A DNA stretch of 64,000 nt from Pseudoalteromonas piratica. GTDB taxonomy: Bacteria; Pseudomonadota; Gammaproteobacteria; Enterobacterales; Alteromonadaceae. Position numbers and translations under genes: made by a program. This document shows, piece after piece, positions 38,988 through 48,001 of this stretch. Positions within the stretch are counted from its first letter, which is position 1. Each line of letters opens with the position of its first letter. Below the pieces are notes generated by a model. The model ran no database searches. It had not been told where the DNA came from and saw only the letters and a program-made list of their open reading frames with translations. The stretch spans positions 2,252,001 to 2,316,000 of the forward strand of contig NZ_CP009888.1 of assembly GCF_000788395.1 (NCBI RefSeq). The letters are read 5' to 3'.

Positions 38988-39686
38988 ATGAACCACGATG
39001 CCAAAGTACTTATTGCTTTAGACTATGCTAATGAACAGTCAGCGTTAGATTTTGTAAAGCGCGTTTCTCCCGCAGATTGCCGATTAAAAGTAGGCAAAGA
39101 AATGTTTACTTATTTTGGTCCTCAATTCGTCAAAAAACTAATAGATTTAGGGTTTGACGTATTCCTCGATTTAAAATTTCACGACATCCCGAATACCGTT
39201 GCTAAAGCGGTTACTGCTGCAGCTGAATTAGGTGTATGGATGGTTAATGTTCACGCAAGTGGTGGACCTGAGATGATGCGAAAGGCAAAAGAAGCGCTAG
39301 AAAAATATGGCGACGATGCACCTTTATTAATTGCCGTTACTATTTTGACATCAATGGACGAAGCTGAGCTAAAACGTTTAGGTGTTGATAAAACGCCTAA
39401 TGAACAAGTGCAGTTTTTAGCAAAATTAGCGAAAGACTCTGGTCTTGATGGCGTTGTATGTTCTGCTCAAGAAGCTTCAATATTAAAACAGACGTTAGGC
39501 AAGGATTTCAAACTTGTTACACCTGGAATTCGACCAGCCGGAGCTGACAAAGGTGACCAAAAACGCGTGATGACACCACGTGAAGCGATCGATGCGGGAA
39601 GTGATTATTTAGTGATTGGTCGTCCGATTACGCAATCTCAAAATCCTCAAGCAACTTTAATTGAAATCAATAATACATTACGTTAA
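38988..39686 (+). CDS. pyrF: Orotidine 5'-phosphate decarboxylase
   Basis: PyrF makes UMP from OMP. The catalytic [11 protein letters not shown] is at 61-71 (Asp61, Lys63, Asp66). The phosphate-binding TPGIRP motif lies near 178-183, and GRPITQS near 214-220. It has 232 residues, a normal length. It closes the conserved lapAB-pyrF order. A 14-bp perfect inverted repeat follows. Confidence 0.97.
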   Translation: MNHDAKVLIALDYANEQSALDFVKRVSPADCRLKVGKEMFTYFGPQFVKKLIDLGFDVFLDLKFHDIPNTVAKAVTAAAELGVWMVNVHASGGPEMMRKAKEALEKYGDDAPLLIAVTILTSMDEAELKRLGVDKTPNEQVQFLAKLAKDSGLDGVVCSAQEASILKQTLGKDFKLVTPGIRPAGADKGDQKRVMTPREAIDAGSDYLVIGRPITQSQNPQATLIEINNTLR

Positions 39687-39703
39687 TCTAAATTAAAGTA
39701 GTT

Positions 39704-39735
39704 ACACTAATGCATTTTTATAAATGCATTAGTGT
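39704..39735 (+). repeat. 14-bp perfect hairpin after pyrF
   Basis: ACACTAATGCATTT (39704-39717), loop TTAT, AAATGCATTAGTGT (39722-39735). No U-tract follows. It is the likely 3' end structure of the lapAB-pyrF transcript or an operator for the next gene. Confidence 0.7.
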
Positions 39736-39776
39736 GTTAAGTCTTGAAGCAAAAATAATAATAAGAGTAGTACTTC

Positions 39777-40163
39777 ATGCGTATATTAATTGTTGCTGCT
39801 GTGATTATCGCAGCTTATTTAGGTTATCAACATTTCGATAATCAAACACGTCAAAATGCTTTTAATACCTTATTAGAAACAATTGACGTGCAACCAATCA
39901 ATCAATTTGAACTGAAACAATCATTAAATACTCAAGTTGAAGCACGTTGCCAAGCAATAGGCACTGATGAAACCAATTTAGAAAAAATGGAAGAGTGTTT
40001 AAACTTAATTCATACCTATCAGGATGAATGTGAATTACAAATTTTCCGTTTAGCGCCAGTCGAATTTGACAATGGCAGCGAAGCTATTGATTATGGAAAA
40101 CGCTATCAAAAATGTGTGTTAAGTAATCAGTTTGCATATCTCGTTGATACAAAAACTATTTAG
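39777..40163 (+). CDS. Membrane-anchored small protein with four cysteines, unknown
   Basis: This 128-residue protein begins with one hydrophobic segment (residues 2-18, ILIVAAVIIAAYLGYQ), an uncleaved anchor or signal. A hydrophilic domain follows with four cysteines (EARCQA, EECLNL, DECELQ, YQKCVL), so two disulfides could form in the periplasm. No family was recognised. AAGAG lies about 9 bases before the ATG. It is a single-gene unit ending in a strong terminator. Confidence 0.65.
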   Translation: MRILIVAAVIIAAYLGYQHFDNQTRQNAFNTLLETIDVQPINQFELKQSLNTQVEARCQAIGTDETNLEKMEECLNLIHTYQDECELQIFRLAPVEFDNGSEAIDYGKRYQKCVLSNQFAYLVDTKTI

Positions 40164-40164
40164 T

Positions 40165-40190
40165 AAAAAGGCGCTTTAAGCGCCTTTTTT
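40165..40190. terminator. Bidirectional terminator
   Basis: AAAAAGGCGCTT (40165-40176) and AAGCGCCTTTTT (40178-40189), with a T-run on each strand, between the 128-aa gene and the CvfB-like gene. Confidence 0.87.
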
Positions 40191-41026
40191 TATTTTATTA
40201 AACTAATTTTTGTTGCTGCGAGATCAATTTTCCCTTCTTTGAATAAATGACCTATGGCACGTTTGAAATTTGCTTTACTGCAACCAAACATTTTTTTAAT
40301 GGCTACAGGATCAGATTTATCACCAAGATGGATCACGCCATTCTCTGAAACTAGTTTTTCATAAATAACATCTGATAATTCACTTGAACCGGCAACCCCT
40401 GGCTTAGATAAACGAATGTCTAACTTTCCATCTTCGCGCACCTTTGCAACATATGCCTGCAGCTTTTGGCCGATAAAAAGAGGCTTGAACACTTGATCAG
40501 TAAATATCATGCCCCAAAATTCATTGTTAACGATTACTTTAAAACCGAGATCTGTTCGACCAGCAACAATAATAGAAACTTCTTGTGATTTCTTAATCCT
40601 ATCGGATTCTTGTTTAACAAATTTATTTAAGTTCGATGAACCACATAAACGTTGTGATGCTTTATCCAAATAGAGTTTTACAAGATAAGATCTCGATAAT
40701 TCAAATTTTGGTTTTTGTTCATTGAAAGGAACGAGCAATTCTTTACCAATTCCCAAATCGACAAAAGCTCCAACTTTATTGATAGAAGTCACTTGAAGAA
40801 GGGCAAAATCACCTAATTGAGCAATTGGCGTTTTTGTCGTAGCGGTTAAATTACCTTGTTCTTCGTAAACAAAAACATCAAGAGTCTGATTTATTGATAA
40901 CCCCTCAGGTAGTTCTTCTTTTTTTAAAAAGACTTCCCCATTTCCTTGAGCATCTGTTAAATAAGCACCTTCATAGGCAATCTCATTTACAACTAAATTG
41001 TTAATTAATCCAAGTTGAATGCTCAT
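40190..41026 (-). CDS. CvfB/YitL-like S1-domain RNA-binding protein
   Basis: The 278-residue protein is of the CvfB/YitL family: tandem S1-like OB domains and a C-terminal winged-helix (GCSKANFKRAIGHLFKEGKI, about 251-270). An S1 signature GAFVDLGIGKELLVPFNE is near 87-104. In Staphylococcus CvfB binds RNA and affects virulence gene expression; its role in gammaproteobacteria is not well known. It overlaps the upstream DEAD-box helicase gene by one base (TAATG), which suggests joint work on RNA. Confidence 0.82.
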   Translation of the reverse strand: MSIQLGLINNLVVNEIAYEGAYLTDAQGNGEVFLKKEELPEGLSINQTLDVFVYEEQGNLTATTKTPIAQLGDFALLQVTSINKVGAFVDLGIGKELLVPFNEQKPKFELSRSYLVKLYLDKASQRLCGSSNLNKFVKQESDRIKKSQEVSIIVAGRTDLGFKVIVNNEFWGMIFTDQVFKPLFIGQKLQAYVAKVREDGKLDIRLSKPGVAGSSELSDVIYEKLVSENGVIHLGDKSDPVAIKKMFGCSKANFKRAIGHLFKEGKIDLAATKISLIK

Positions 41027-42360
41027 TATTCATCTTCCTTCAATTTACTGCGTTTCAATGGTGCAACACCATCAACATCAAATGGAGCAGGTATCGCTTT
41101 CACTTGTTTTGCTTTACGAGGTTTTTTAAACGATTTTTTATAATGTTGAGACGACTTTTTGGCATTTTTTGGCGTATTCGTTTTTTTAACAGTCTCAGTT
41201 TTCTCTTTAAAACCTTTAAACTTACCAACCAAACCATCTAATTCAGAAAAGCCAATACGTTTAGATAAATAACTCTCAATCGCTTTAAAGCTTTGCCAAT
41301 CTTTTGCACTGACAAACGATAACGCTGTACCTTTAAATCCAGCCCGACCTGTTCTTCCGATACGGTGAACATATTCTTCTGCCTGCTTAGGTAAATCAAA
41401 ATTGACTACTTGAGACACGTTTAATAGATCAAGACCTCGAGAGGCAACATCAGTTGTTACCAATATTTGCGCATGACCTCGAGAGAACGAATCCATAATT
41501 GAATTACGTTTACTTTGGTTCATTTCGCCTGACAATGCTAAGGTCTTAAATCCACTTTCTTCTAGAATCTCTGAGAGCTTCGCAGTATCTTCTCGGGTTG
41601 CTGTAAAAATAATTTGTTGGCCAGAATTTGATTGCTTAGTTACAGCTTTTAATAATTCAATTTTGTGATCTAGGTGATCTGCTAAATAGAATTTTTGTGT
41701 AATATCTTTGTGCTCTTGGGTACTCGCATCGATAGTAACGCGCTTAGGATTATTTAATAAATTGCGCGATAGGGCATCAACCTCGGCATGTTCCAAGGTG
41801 GCAGAAAAAAATAAGGTTTGACGTAGACGATGATTAGCAGCTTCATTTATGCGCTCTATTTGTTCTTTAAAGCCAAGTTCTAAAACACGATCAGCTTCAT
41901 CTAAAATAAGCAGCTCAAGGCCTTCTAAGTAGAAATTTTTATCATCCAGGTGATCACATAATCGACCTGGAGTTGCCACGACAAATTGTGGATCTTTTCG
42001 TAAAGCCTTTACTTGGTCATTATAGTTATCACCACCGACAATTTTTGTTGCTTTTAATGCAGTGCCAGCAATAATCAACGTAAGTTGTTTATATACTTGG
42101 TTTGCAAGCTCACGTGTTGGCGTAATAATTAAAGCGCGAGGGTCTCGCTTACTCAGTGCTTTTTGCTTACTTAAACGAGTAATTGCAGGTAATAAAAAAG
42201 CAAATGTTTTACCTGAGCCTGTTTTAGATTGAGCAAGTAAATCATGACCTGCGATTGCAACGGGAATTGCTTGTTGCTGAATATCTGTCGGTGTTGATAT
42301 ACCAATATGTGAAAGTTGACTTGCGATGCGTTTATCAACGCCAAGATCTACAAATGACAA
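41026..42360 (-). CDS. DEAD-box ATP-dependent RNA helicase
   Basis: This RhlE/DbpA-like DEAD-box helicase shows motif I AQSKTGSGKT, motif Ia PTRELANQ, DEAD, SAT, and motif VI HRIGRTGR, followed by a lysine-rich tail of about 80 residues. The longest frame starts at an ATG at 42405 without a ribosome-binding site. The TTG at 42360 has GGAGAG 6-7 bases upstream and begins at the conserved SFVDLGVDK segment. It is chosen here, giving 444 residues. The subfamily cannot be fixed by eye. The basic tail probably binds rRNA or mRNA. Confidence 0.9.
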   Translation of the reverse strand: MSFVDLGVDKRIASQLSHIGISTPTDIQQQAIPVAIAGHDLLAQSKTGSGKTFAFLLPAITRLSKQKALSKRDPRALIITPTRELANQVYKQLTLIIAGTALKATKIVGGDNYNDQVKALRKDPQFVVATPGRLCDHLDDKNFYLEGLELLILDEADRVLELGFKEQIERINEAANHRLRQTLFFSATLEHAEVDALSRNLLNNPKRVTIDASTQEHKDITQKFYLADHLDHKIELLKAVTKQSNSGQQIIFTATREDTAKLSEILEESGFKTLALSGEMNQSKRNSIMDSFSRGHAQILVTTDVASRGLDLLNVSQVVNFDLPKQAEEYVHRIGRTGRAGFKGTALSFVSAKDWQSFKAIESYLSKRIGFSELDGLVGKFKGFKEKTETVKKTNTPKNAKKSSQHYKKSFKKPRKAKQVKAIPAPFDVDGVAPLKRSKLKEDE

Positions 42361-42474
42361 ATGTGTCTCTCCACTAAATGCGATTGTGGCAAAAAATAAG
42401 GCCATATTTTACATGAAACACAAAAACATAGCTAATAACGTATTTTAACTGTGTGAATTATAGCCAACCCAATT

Positions 42475-42502
42475 GAACCTAGGTAAGTTTCTGATACAAT
42501 AG
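42475..42502 (+). promoter_or_regulatory. trhO promoter
   Basis: TTGAAC (42475-42480), 16-base spacer, TACAAT (42497-42502). A small inverted repeat CCGGA/TCCGG (42520-42536) lies in the leader. Confidence 0.65.
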
Positions 42503-42565
42503 CGACCCATTTTGGCGCCGGATTTACGTTCCGGTTATTATTTAAAGCTAAACATTAGGTTAATT

Positions 42566-43549
42566 ATGTCTCAACAATACGTCGTGTGTGCCCTTTATAA
42601 ATTCGTATCTTTGTCTAATTACAAAGAATTACGTCAACCGTTATTAAATACAATGGAACAAAATAATGTGCGAGGCACGTTACTTTTAGCCGAAGAAGGT
42701 ATTAACGGTACCGTTGCTGCAAAAAGAGAAGGTATCGATGCATTACTTTCTTGGTTAGATAAGCAACCAGGGCTTGATAATATTGTATCTAAGGAATCTT
42801 TTGACGATGAATGTCCTTTTTACCGTACAAAAGTAAAACTTAAAAAAGAAATCGTTACCATGGGTGTTCAAGGTATTGACCCAAAAGAAGTGGTTGGTAC
42901 TTATGTAAAACCAAAAGATTGGAATGCCCTAATTTCAGATCCAGATGTGGTATTGGTAGATACGCGTAACGATTATGAAATTGAAATTGGTACATTCGAA
43001 AACGCAGTAGATCCAAAAACTAAAACCTTCAGAGAATTTCCTGAGTGGGCTGAGAAGAACCTCGATCCTAGTAAAAATAAAAAAGTTGCTATGTTTTGTA
43101 CCGGTGGTATTCGCTGTGAAAAATCAACAGCCTATATGAAAGAACAAGGCTTTGAAGAAGTTTATCACCTTGAAGGCGGTATTCTTAAGTACTTAGAAGA
43201 AGTACCGAAAGAAGAAACCATGTGGAAAGGTGAATGTTTTGTATTTGATAATCGTGTTGCGGTAGATCATGACTTAAACAAAGGCTCTTATGACCAATGT
43301 CACGCCTGCCGTATGCCAATTACCGAAGATGAAAAGCAACTCGATGCTTACCAAGAAGGTTTATCGTGTCATCATTGTATTGACACAGTAAGTGATGAGC
43401 AACGAGAGCGCTTTGCTGAGCGTCAAAAGCAAATAGAATTAGCTAAAGCGCGTGGCGAAGGTCATATTGGTAACGAAGCACAAGAAACAATCGCGAAACG
43501 CAAAGCAGAAAAGGCCGCGCGTAAAAAAGCACAATCACAAAATGCATAG
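42566..43549 (+). CDS. trhO: tRNA uridine(34) hydroxylase (rhodanese family)
   Basis: TrhO (YceA) hydroxylates U34 of tRNAs to 5-hydroxyuridine with oxygen. An N-terminal ferredoxin-like domain (residues about 1-95) is followed by a rhodanese domain with the active-site Cys in [12 protein letters not shown]. The C-terminal region carries CHACRMP and CHHC, a possible zinc site. A frame extending 18 codons upstream lacks support. The ATG at 42566 ([14 protein letters not shown], 327 aa) fits the family start. Confidence 0.92.
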   Translation: MSQQYVVCALYKFVSLSNYKELRQPLLNTMEQNNVRGTLLLAEEGINGTVAAKREGIDALLSWLDKQPGLDNIVSKESFDDECPFYRTKVKLKKEIVTMGVQGIDPKEVVGTYVKPKDWNALISDPDVVLVDTRNDYEIEIGTFENAVDPKTKTFREFPEWAEKNLDPSKNKKVAMFCTGGIRCEKSTAYMKEQGFEEVYHLEGGILKYLEEVPKEETMWKGECFVFDNRVAVDHDLNKGSYDQCHACRMPITEDEKQLDAYQEGLSCHHCIDTVSDEQRERFAERQKQIELAKARGEGHIGNEAQETIAKRKAEKAARKKAQSQNA

Positions 43550-43560
43550 TTTGAAATAAT

Positions 43561-43588
43561 AAAAAAACCGGCTTATTGCCGGTTTTTT
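43561..43588. terminator. Terminator between trhO and asnB
   Basis: AAAAAACCGGC (43561-43571), loop TTATT, GCCGGTTTTTT (43577-43587). A- and T-runs on both sides allow bidirectional use. Confidence 0.88.
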
Positions 43589-43599
43589 TATAACAAATT

Positions 43600-45261
43600 T
43601 TAGTAGGCTTCGTTATGAACACCCGCTGCACGACCTGATGGATCGGCGTTGTTCTTAAAGCTTTCATCCCATTCAAGAGCAGCTTCAGTAGAGCAAGCTA
43701 CCGACTTACCATGTGGTACAGTTTTCGCTGCAGCATCACCAGGGAAGTGCTCTTCAAAAATTGAACGATAGTAATAGGCTTCTTTTGTTTGTGGCGTGTT
43801 AATCGGGTACTTAAACGCAGCAGCTTCCATCATTTGGTCACTTACGATTGATTCAACATGCTCTTTTAAGGTGTCAATCCAACTATAACCAACGCCATCC
43901 GAGAACTGCTCTTTTTGACGCCATAATACTTCATCTGGTAGGTAGCCATCGAATGCTTCACGAATAATGTGTTTCTCGATTTTACCTTCTTTACACATTT
44001 TACCTTCAGGGTTGATACGCATTGCGGTATCAACAAATTCTTTGTCTAAGAATGGTACTCGCGCTTCAACACCCCAAGCTGCCATCGATTTGTTTGCACG
44101 TAAACAATCAAATTGGTGTAACTTACTTACTTTTCGGTTTAATTCATCATGGAACTCTTTCGCATTTGGCGCTTTGTGGAAATATAAATAACCGCCAAAT
44201 AACTCATCTGCACCTTCACCCGATAACACCATTTTAATGCCCATGGCTTTAATATAACGTGCCATCAAATACATCGGCGTAGACGCACGAATGGTAGTTA
44301 CATCGTATGTTTCTATATGGTAGATAACCTCTTTAAGCGCATCGATACCTTGTTGAATTGTAAAGGTAATAGGGTGGTGTACTGTGCCGATGCTGTCTGC
44401 TACTTTTTGTGCAGCGGCTAGATCTGGCGAACCTTCTAAGCCAATAGAAAAAGAGTGTAACTGAGGCCACCAAGCACTCGATTCATCGTTATCTTCAACA
44501 CGTTTAGCGGCAAACATTTGCGTGATTGCTGAGATTACCGATGAATCTAAACCGCCCGATAATAATACGCCGTAAGGCACATCACACATCAATTGACGTT
44601 TAACTGCCGCTTCTAACCCTTCTTTTACATCGCTTACTTTTGCTTCGTTATCTTTTACCGCATCATAACTTTGCCAATCACGTGCGTAATAAGGGCGAAT
44701 TTCACCGTCTTGACTCCATAAGTAATGACCTGGAGGAAACTCCTCAATGGTTTTACAAATAGGTGCAAGTGCTTTCATTTCAGATGCAACATAAAAGTTA
44801 CCATGCTCATCATGACCAGTATAAAGAGGAATAATACCAATGTGGTCACGGCCAATTAAGTATGCGTCTTTTTCTTCATCGTATAAACAAAATGCAAAAA
44901 TACCGTTTAAGTCATCCAAGAATTCAGGGCCTTTCTGTTTATAAAGTGCCAGTAATACTTCACAATCTGATTCAGTTTGAAACTCAAAGTCTACGCTTAG
45001 ATCTTGTTTTAATTGTTTGTGGTTATAAATTTCACCGTTTACTGCCAGTACGTGTGTCTGCTCAGGGTTATAAAGTGGTTGCGCGCCACTTGAAACACCA
45101 ACGATGGCTAAACGTTCGTGTACCAAAATTGCTTTTTCTGATGAATATACGCCCGACCAATCTGGGCCACGATGACGAAGTAACTTCGACATTTCGATTG
45201 CTTGTGAACGCAACTGCGTTGCATCAGATTTAATGTCTAGTACGCCAAAAATTGAACACAT
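43600..45261 (-). CDS. asnB: Asparagine synthetase B (glutamine-hydrolysing)
   Basis: AsnB makes asparagine from aspartate, glutamine and ATP. It is 553 residues. Met is followed by the glutaminase nucleophile Cys2 (CSIFGVLD). The N-terminal Ntn domain includes LRHRGPDWSGVY near 28-39 and the synthetase domain the PP-loop LLSGGLDSSVIS. It is close to the E. coli AsnB type. AGGAAAG lies just before the ATG. It is a single-gene unit. Confidence 0.96.
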   Translation of the reverse strand: MCSIFGVLDIKSDATQLRSQAIEMSKLLRHRGPDWSGVYSSEKAILVHERLAIVGVSSGAQPLYNPEQTHVLAVNGEIYNHKQLKQDLSVDFEFQTESDCEVLLALYKQKGPEFLDDLNGIFAFCLYDEEKDAYLIGRDHIGIIPLYTGHDEHGNFYVASEMKALAPICKTIEEFPPGHYLWSQDGEIRPYYARDWQSYDAVKDNEAKVSDVKEGLEAAVKRQLMCDVPYGVLLSGGLDSSVISAITQMFAAKRVEDNDESSAWWPQLHSFSIGLEGSPDLAAAQKVADSIGTVHHPITFTIQQGIDALKEVIYHIETYDVTTIRASTPMYLMARYIKAMGIKMVLSGEGADELFGGYLYFHKAPNAKEFHDELNRKVSKLHQFDCLRANKSMAAWGVEARVPFLDKEFVDTAMRINPEGKMCKEGKIEKHIIREAFDGYLPDEVLWRQKEQFSDGVGYSWIDTLKEHVESIVSDQMMEAAAFKYPINTPQTKEAYYYRSIFEEHFPGDAAAKTVPHGKSVACSTEAALEWDESFKNNADPSGRAAGVHNEAY

Positions 45262-45703
45262 ACTTCTTTCCTCATTCCTGTCAATTTTTCTTATCTTGGA
45301 TAAGTTTGTTAATTAATTTGTACCAAACCAAAAATCAAATGTCACATCAAAATGAACAAAAAATAATGATTAATCAATTTGATTGTGCATTCTTTAAAAA
45401 AATAAACTTTCAACGATTGGATTGTTAATAATTAACGATGATTTACAATGAATATTATCAAATCGACAATTTAGTGCATTTTTCGAACAAAAAAGTGTTT
45501 TTGAGCTAGTTTATGCAGTTAATCAAAAAACTAGATTTTGGCTTCAACAAAGACATTTAATAGCCTTTTAATGCGACGTGATAAATTTATTAAGTCGTTT
45601 TGTCGATAGGTTTAAAAGAAAAAACCCCTCAATTGAGGGGTTTTTGTTGGGTTTCTCAGTGTTCATTACACCGGGAATGAGGAACTGTTAGTGTGTAAGC
45701 GGT
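45262..45703. other. Intergenic region between asnB and the liu operon end
   Basis: This 442-base AT-rich stretch has no supported gene. It contains the asnB upstream region (no confident promoter; a TTAAT/ATTAA inverted repeat lies near 45424-45440) and the liu operon terminator at 45620-45645. Confidence 0.5.
45620..45645 (-). terminator. Terminator of the liu operon
   Basis: AAAAACCCCTC (45620-45630), loop AATT, GAGGGGTTTTT (45635-45645). Confidence 0.87.
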
Positions 45704-46360
45704 TTACACTGTCATTTCAGGAATATCACCTTCAACAATTAACTTACCAGCCGTTTTACTGATAATTTCATCAACACTTACACCAGGTGCGCGCTCTAAC
45801 AAATAAAATGCACCGTCTTTTACTTCTAACACGGCTAAATCGGTTACGATTTTCTTAACGCAGTTGACGCCTGTCAGTGGTAACGTGCATGATTCAAGTA
45901 ACTTTGATTCACCGTGCTTATTGGCGTGGGTCATGGTAACTACAATATTTTTTGCACCTGCCACTAAATCCATTGCACCACCCATGCCTTTCACGAGCTT
46001 TTTCGGGATCATCCAAGAAGCAATATTTCCTTGTTGATCAACCTCAAAGGCACCAAGTACTGTTAAATCTACATGACCACCACGGATCATTGCAAAGCTT
46101 TCGGCACTATTAAATATTGCCGCACCTGTGGCTGCTGTAACGGTTTCTTTACCCGCGTTGATCATATCCGCATCAACTTGGTCACGAGTAGGGTATGGCC
46201 CCATACCTAACAAACCATTTTCAGACTGCAGCATTACTTCCATACCATCGGGTACATAGTTTGCCACTAAGGTAGGAATACCAATGCCTAAATTAACGTA
46301 ATAACCGTCTTGAAGTTCTTGTGCAACACGCATTGCAACTTGTTCTCTTGATAACGCCAT
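45704..46360 (-). CDS. scoB: 3-oxoacid CoA-transferase subunit B
   Basis: This is the beta subunit of the CoA-transferase that activates or deactivates acetoacetate, the end product of leucine breakdown. It is 218 residues with the family [15 protein letters not shown] segment and the catalytic glutamate in [12 protein letters not shown] near 51-62. It is the last gene of the operon, 8 bases after scoA. It is sometimes called liuG in LiuR regulons. Confidence 0.93.
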   Translation of the reverse strand: MALSREQVAMRVAQELQDGYYVNLGIGIPTLVANYVPDGMEVMLQSENGLLGMGPYPTRDQVDADMINAGKETVTAATGAAIFNSAESFAMIRGGHVDLTVLGAFEVDQQGNIASWMIPKKLVKGMGGAMDLVAGAKNIVVTMTHANKHGESKLLESCTLPLTGVNCVKKIVTDLAVLEVKDGAFYLLERAPGVSVDEIISKTAGKLIVEGDIPEMTV

Positions 46361-46368
46361 GTTGCCTC

Positions 46369-47067
46369 CTAATCTTTTGTAGTTACACGTTCGATGCGTT
46401 TTTCAAAGTTACCTTTAATCACGCGGTTAACATAAATGCCCGGAGTATGGATTTCGCTTGGTGATAGTTCACCTGGCTCAACAATCTCTTCTACTTCAGC
46501 TACGGTAATTTTGCCTGCTGTAGCGGCCATTGGGTTAAAGTTCATTGCTGTGTGGCGAAACACTAAGTTACCGTAGCGATCTGCTTTCCACGCTTTTACA
46601 ATGGCAAATTCACCGGTAATTGATTCTTCAAGAATATACGGGCGACCGTCAAACTCTTTTACTTCTTTGCCTTCAGCTACCGGCGTACCGTAACCTGTTG
46701 CGGTATAAAATGCAGGAATACCGGCACCGCCAGCACGCATTTTTTCAGCAAGCGTACCTTGCGGCGTTAGCTCAACTTCAATTTCACCGTTAAGTAACTG
46801 CTGTTCAAAAATGGCGTTTTCACCGACATATGATGCGATAATTTTTTTAATTTGCTTGTCGTGTAATAAAATACCTAAGCCAAAATCATCCACACCACAG
46901 TTATTTGAAACCACGGTTAGATCAGTGGTTTTTCTACGTTTAATTTCTGCGATTAAGCCCTCTGGAATACCACATAAGCCAAATCCGCCTGCGATAACAG
47001 TATCGCCGTCTTTAATGCCTTCAAGTGCGTCTTGGTAATTGTCGACGACCTTATTAAAACCTGCCAT
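46369..47067 (-). CDS. scoA: 3-oxoacid CoA-transferase subunit A
   Basis: This alpha subunit is 232 residues. The glycine-rich [20 protein letters not shown] near 20-39 is the CoA-transferase I signature, and [14 protein letters not shown] near 53-66 follows. With subunit B it moves CoA between succinyl-CoA and acetoacetate, letting acetoacetate from leucine enter central metabolism as acetoacetyl-CoA. It sits 34 bases after liuE. The name liuF is also used. Confidence 0.93.
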   Translation of the reverse strand: MAGFNKVVDNYQDALEGIKDGDTVIAGGFGLCGIPEGLIAEIKRRKTTDLTVVSNNCGVDDFGLGILLHDKQIKKIIASYVGENAIFEQQLLNGEIEVELTPQGTLAEKMRAGGAGIPAFYTATGYGTPVAEGKEVKEFDGRPYILEESITGEFAIVKAWKADRYGNLVFRHTAMNFNPMAATAGKITVAEVEEIVEPGELSPSEIHTPGIYVNRVIKGNFEKRIERVTTKD

Positions 47068-47101
47068 AAAATTCTCCTGAACGAGTAGGGCGAGAAATCG
47101 G

Positions 47102-48001
47102 TTAAGTTAGTTTGGCTTTTAATGCCAGTGAAACTTTACTTGTTGGTTGTTTATTTAATGCTTCACTAATTTGCCAACCTGCTTGGGCTAGCATTTCTAA
47201 ATCAATTCCATGCTCAATGCCAAGTCCATTAAGCATATAAATTAAATCCTCAGTGGCAAGATTTCCTGACGCACCAGCGGCATAAGGGCAGCCACCCAAG
47301 CCCGCAACCGCTGAATCAACGGTTTTAATGCCCATATTAAGCGCGGTATACACGTTAGCAAGTGCTTGGCCATAGGTATCGTGAAAGTGTACAGCTAACT
47401 TGTCAGCTGATACTTGCTCAAGCAGGGCGTTTAATAATTGTTCGGTAGATTGAGGTGTGCCAACACCTATGGTATCACCCAGCGATACTTCGTAGCAGCC
47501 CATAGATAACAGCTTTTTGGTTACTTTTACAACAGTATCAAGGCTAACAGCACCATCGTAGGGGCAACCCATAACACACGACACATAACCGCGTACTGGA
47601 ATATTATGTTGTTTAGCAAAATCCATTACAGGTTGAAAGCGTGTTATTGATTCATCAATTGAACAATTAATGTTTTTTTGTGTAAAGGCTTCGCTTGCCG
47701 CCGTGAATATCGCAAATTCATTTGCGCCTGCATTAAATGCAAGCTCAGCACCTTTTAAATTGGGAGTAAGCGCACTGAATGTAGTGAGCACAGTTTTATC
47801 AATTTGACTTAATACGTCGCTAGAATCTGCCATTTGTGGCACCCATTTAGGTGACACAAATGCGCCGGCTTCGAGATGCTTAACACCCGCTTTTGCAAGC
47901 GCGTTAATCAGCAATACTTTATCTTGGGTTGAAACTGAACCTTCATTTTGCAAGCCATCACGAGCGCCTACTTCAACTACTTTTACAAACTTTGGTTGCA
48001 T
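47102..48001 (-). CDS. liuE: Hydroxymethylglutaryl-CoA lyase
   Basis: The enzyme splits HMG-CoA to acetyl-CoA and acetoacetate, the last step of leucine catabolism. It is a DRE-TIM metallolyase of 299 residues. [11 protein letters not shown] is at 10-20, the metal-binding [12 protein letters not shown] near 205-216, and the catalytic cysteine in [19 protein letters not shown] near 237-255. It overlaps liuD by one base (TAATG). Confidence 0.96.
   Translation of the reverse strand: MQPKFVKVVEVGARDGLQNEGSVSTQDKVLLINALAKAGVKHLEAGAFVSPKWVPQMADSSDVLSQIDKTVLTTFSALTPNLKGAELAFNAGANEFAIFTAASEAFTQKNINCSIDESITRFQPVMDFAKQHNIPVRGYVSCVMGCPYDGAVSLDTVVKVTKKLLSMGCYEVSLGDTIGVGTPQSTEQLLNALLEQVSADKLAVHFHDTYGQALANVYTALNMGIKTVDSAVAGLGGCPYAAGASGNLATEDLIYMLNGLGIEHGIDLEMLAQAGWQISEALNKQPTSKVSLALKAKLT

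Noticed and set aside
42361..42405. N-terminal 15-codon extension of the DEAD-box helicase
   Set aside because: No ribosome-binding site precedes its ATG, and the conserved start of the domain has a well-placed GGAGAG and TTG.
43443..43676. Minus-strand 77-codon frame between trhO and asnB
   Set aside because: It is the antisense of the trhO end and runs through the terminator.
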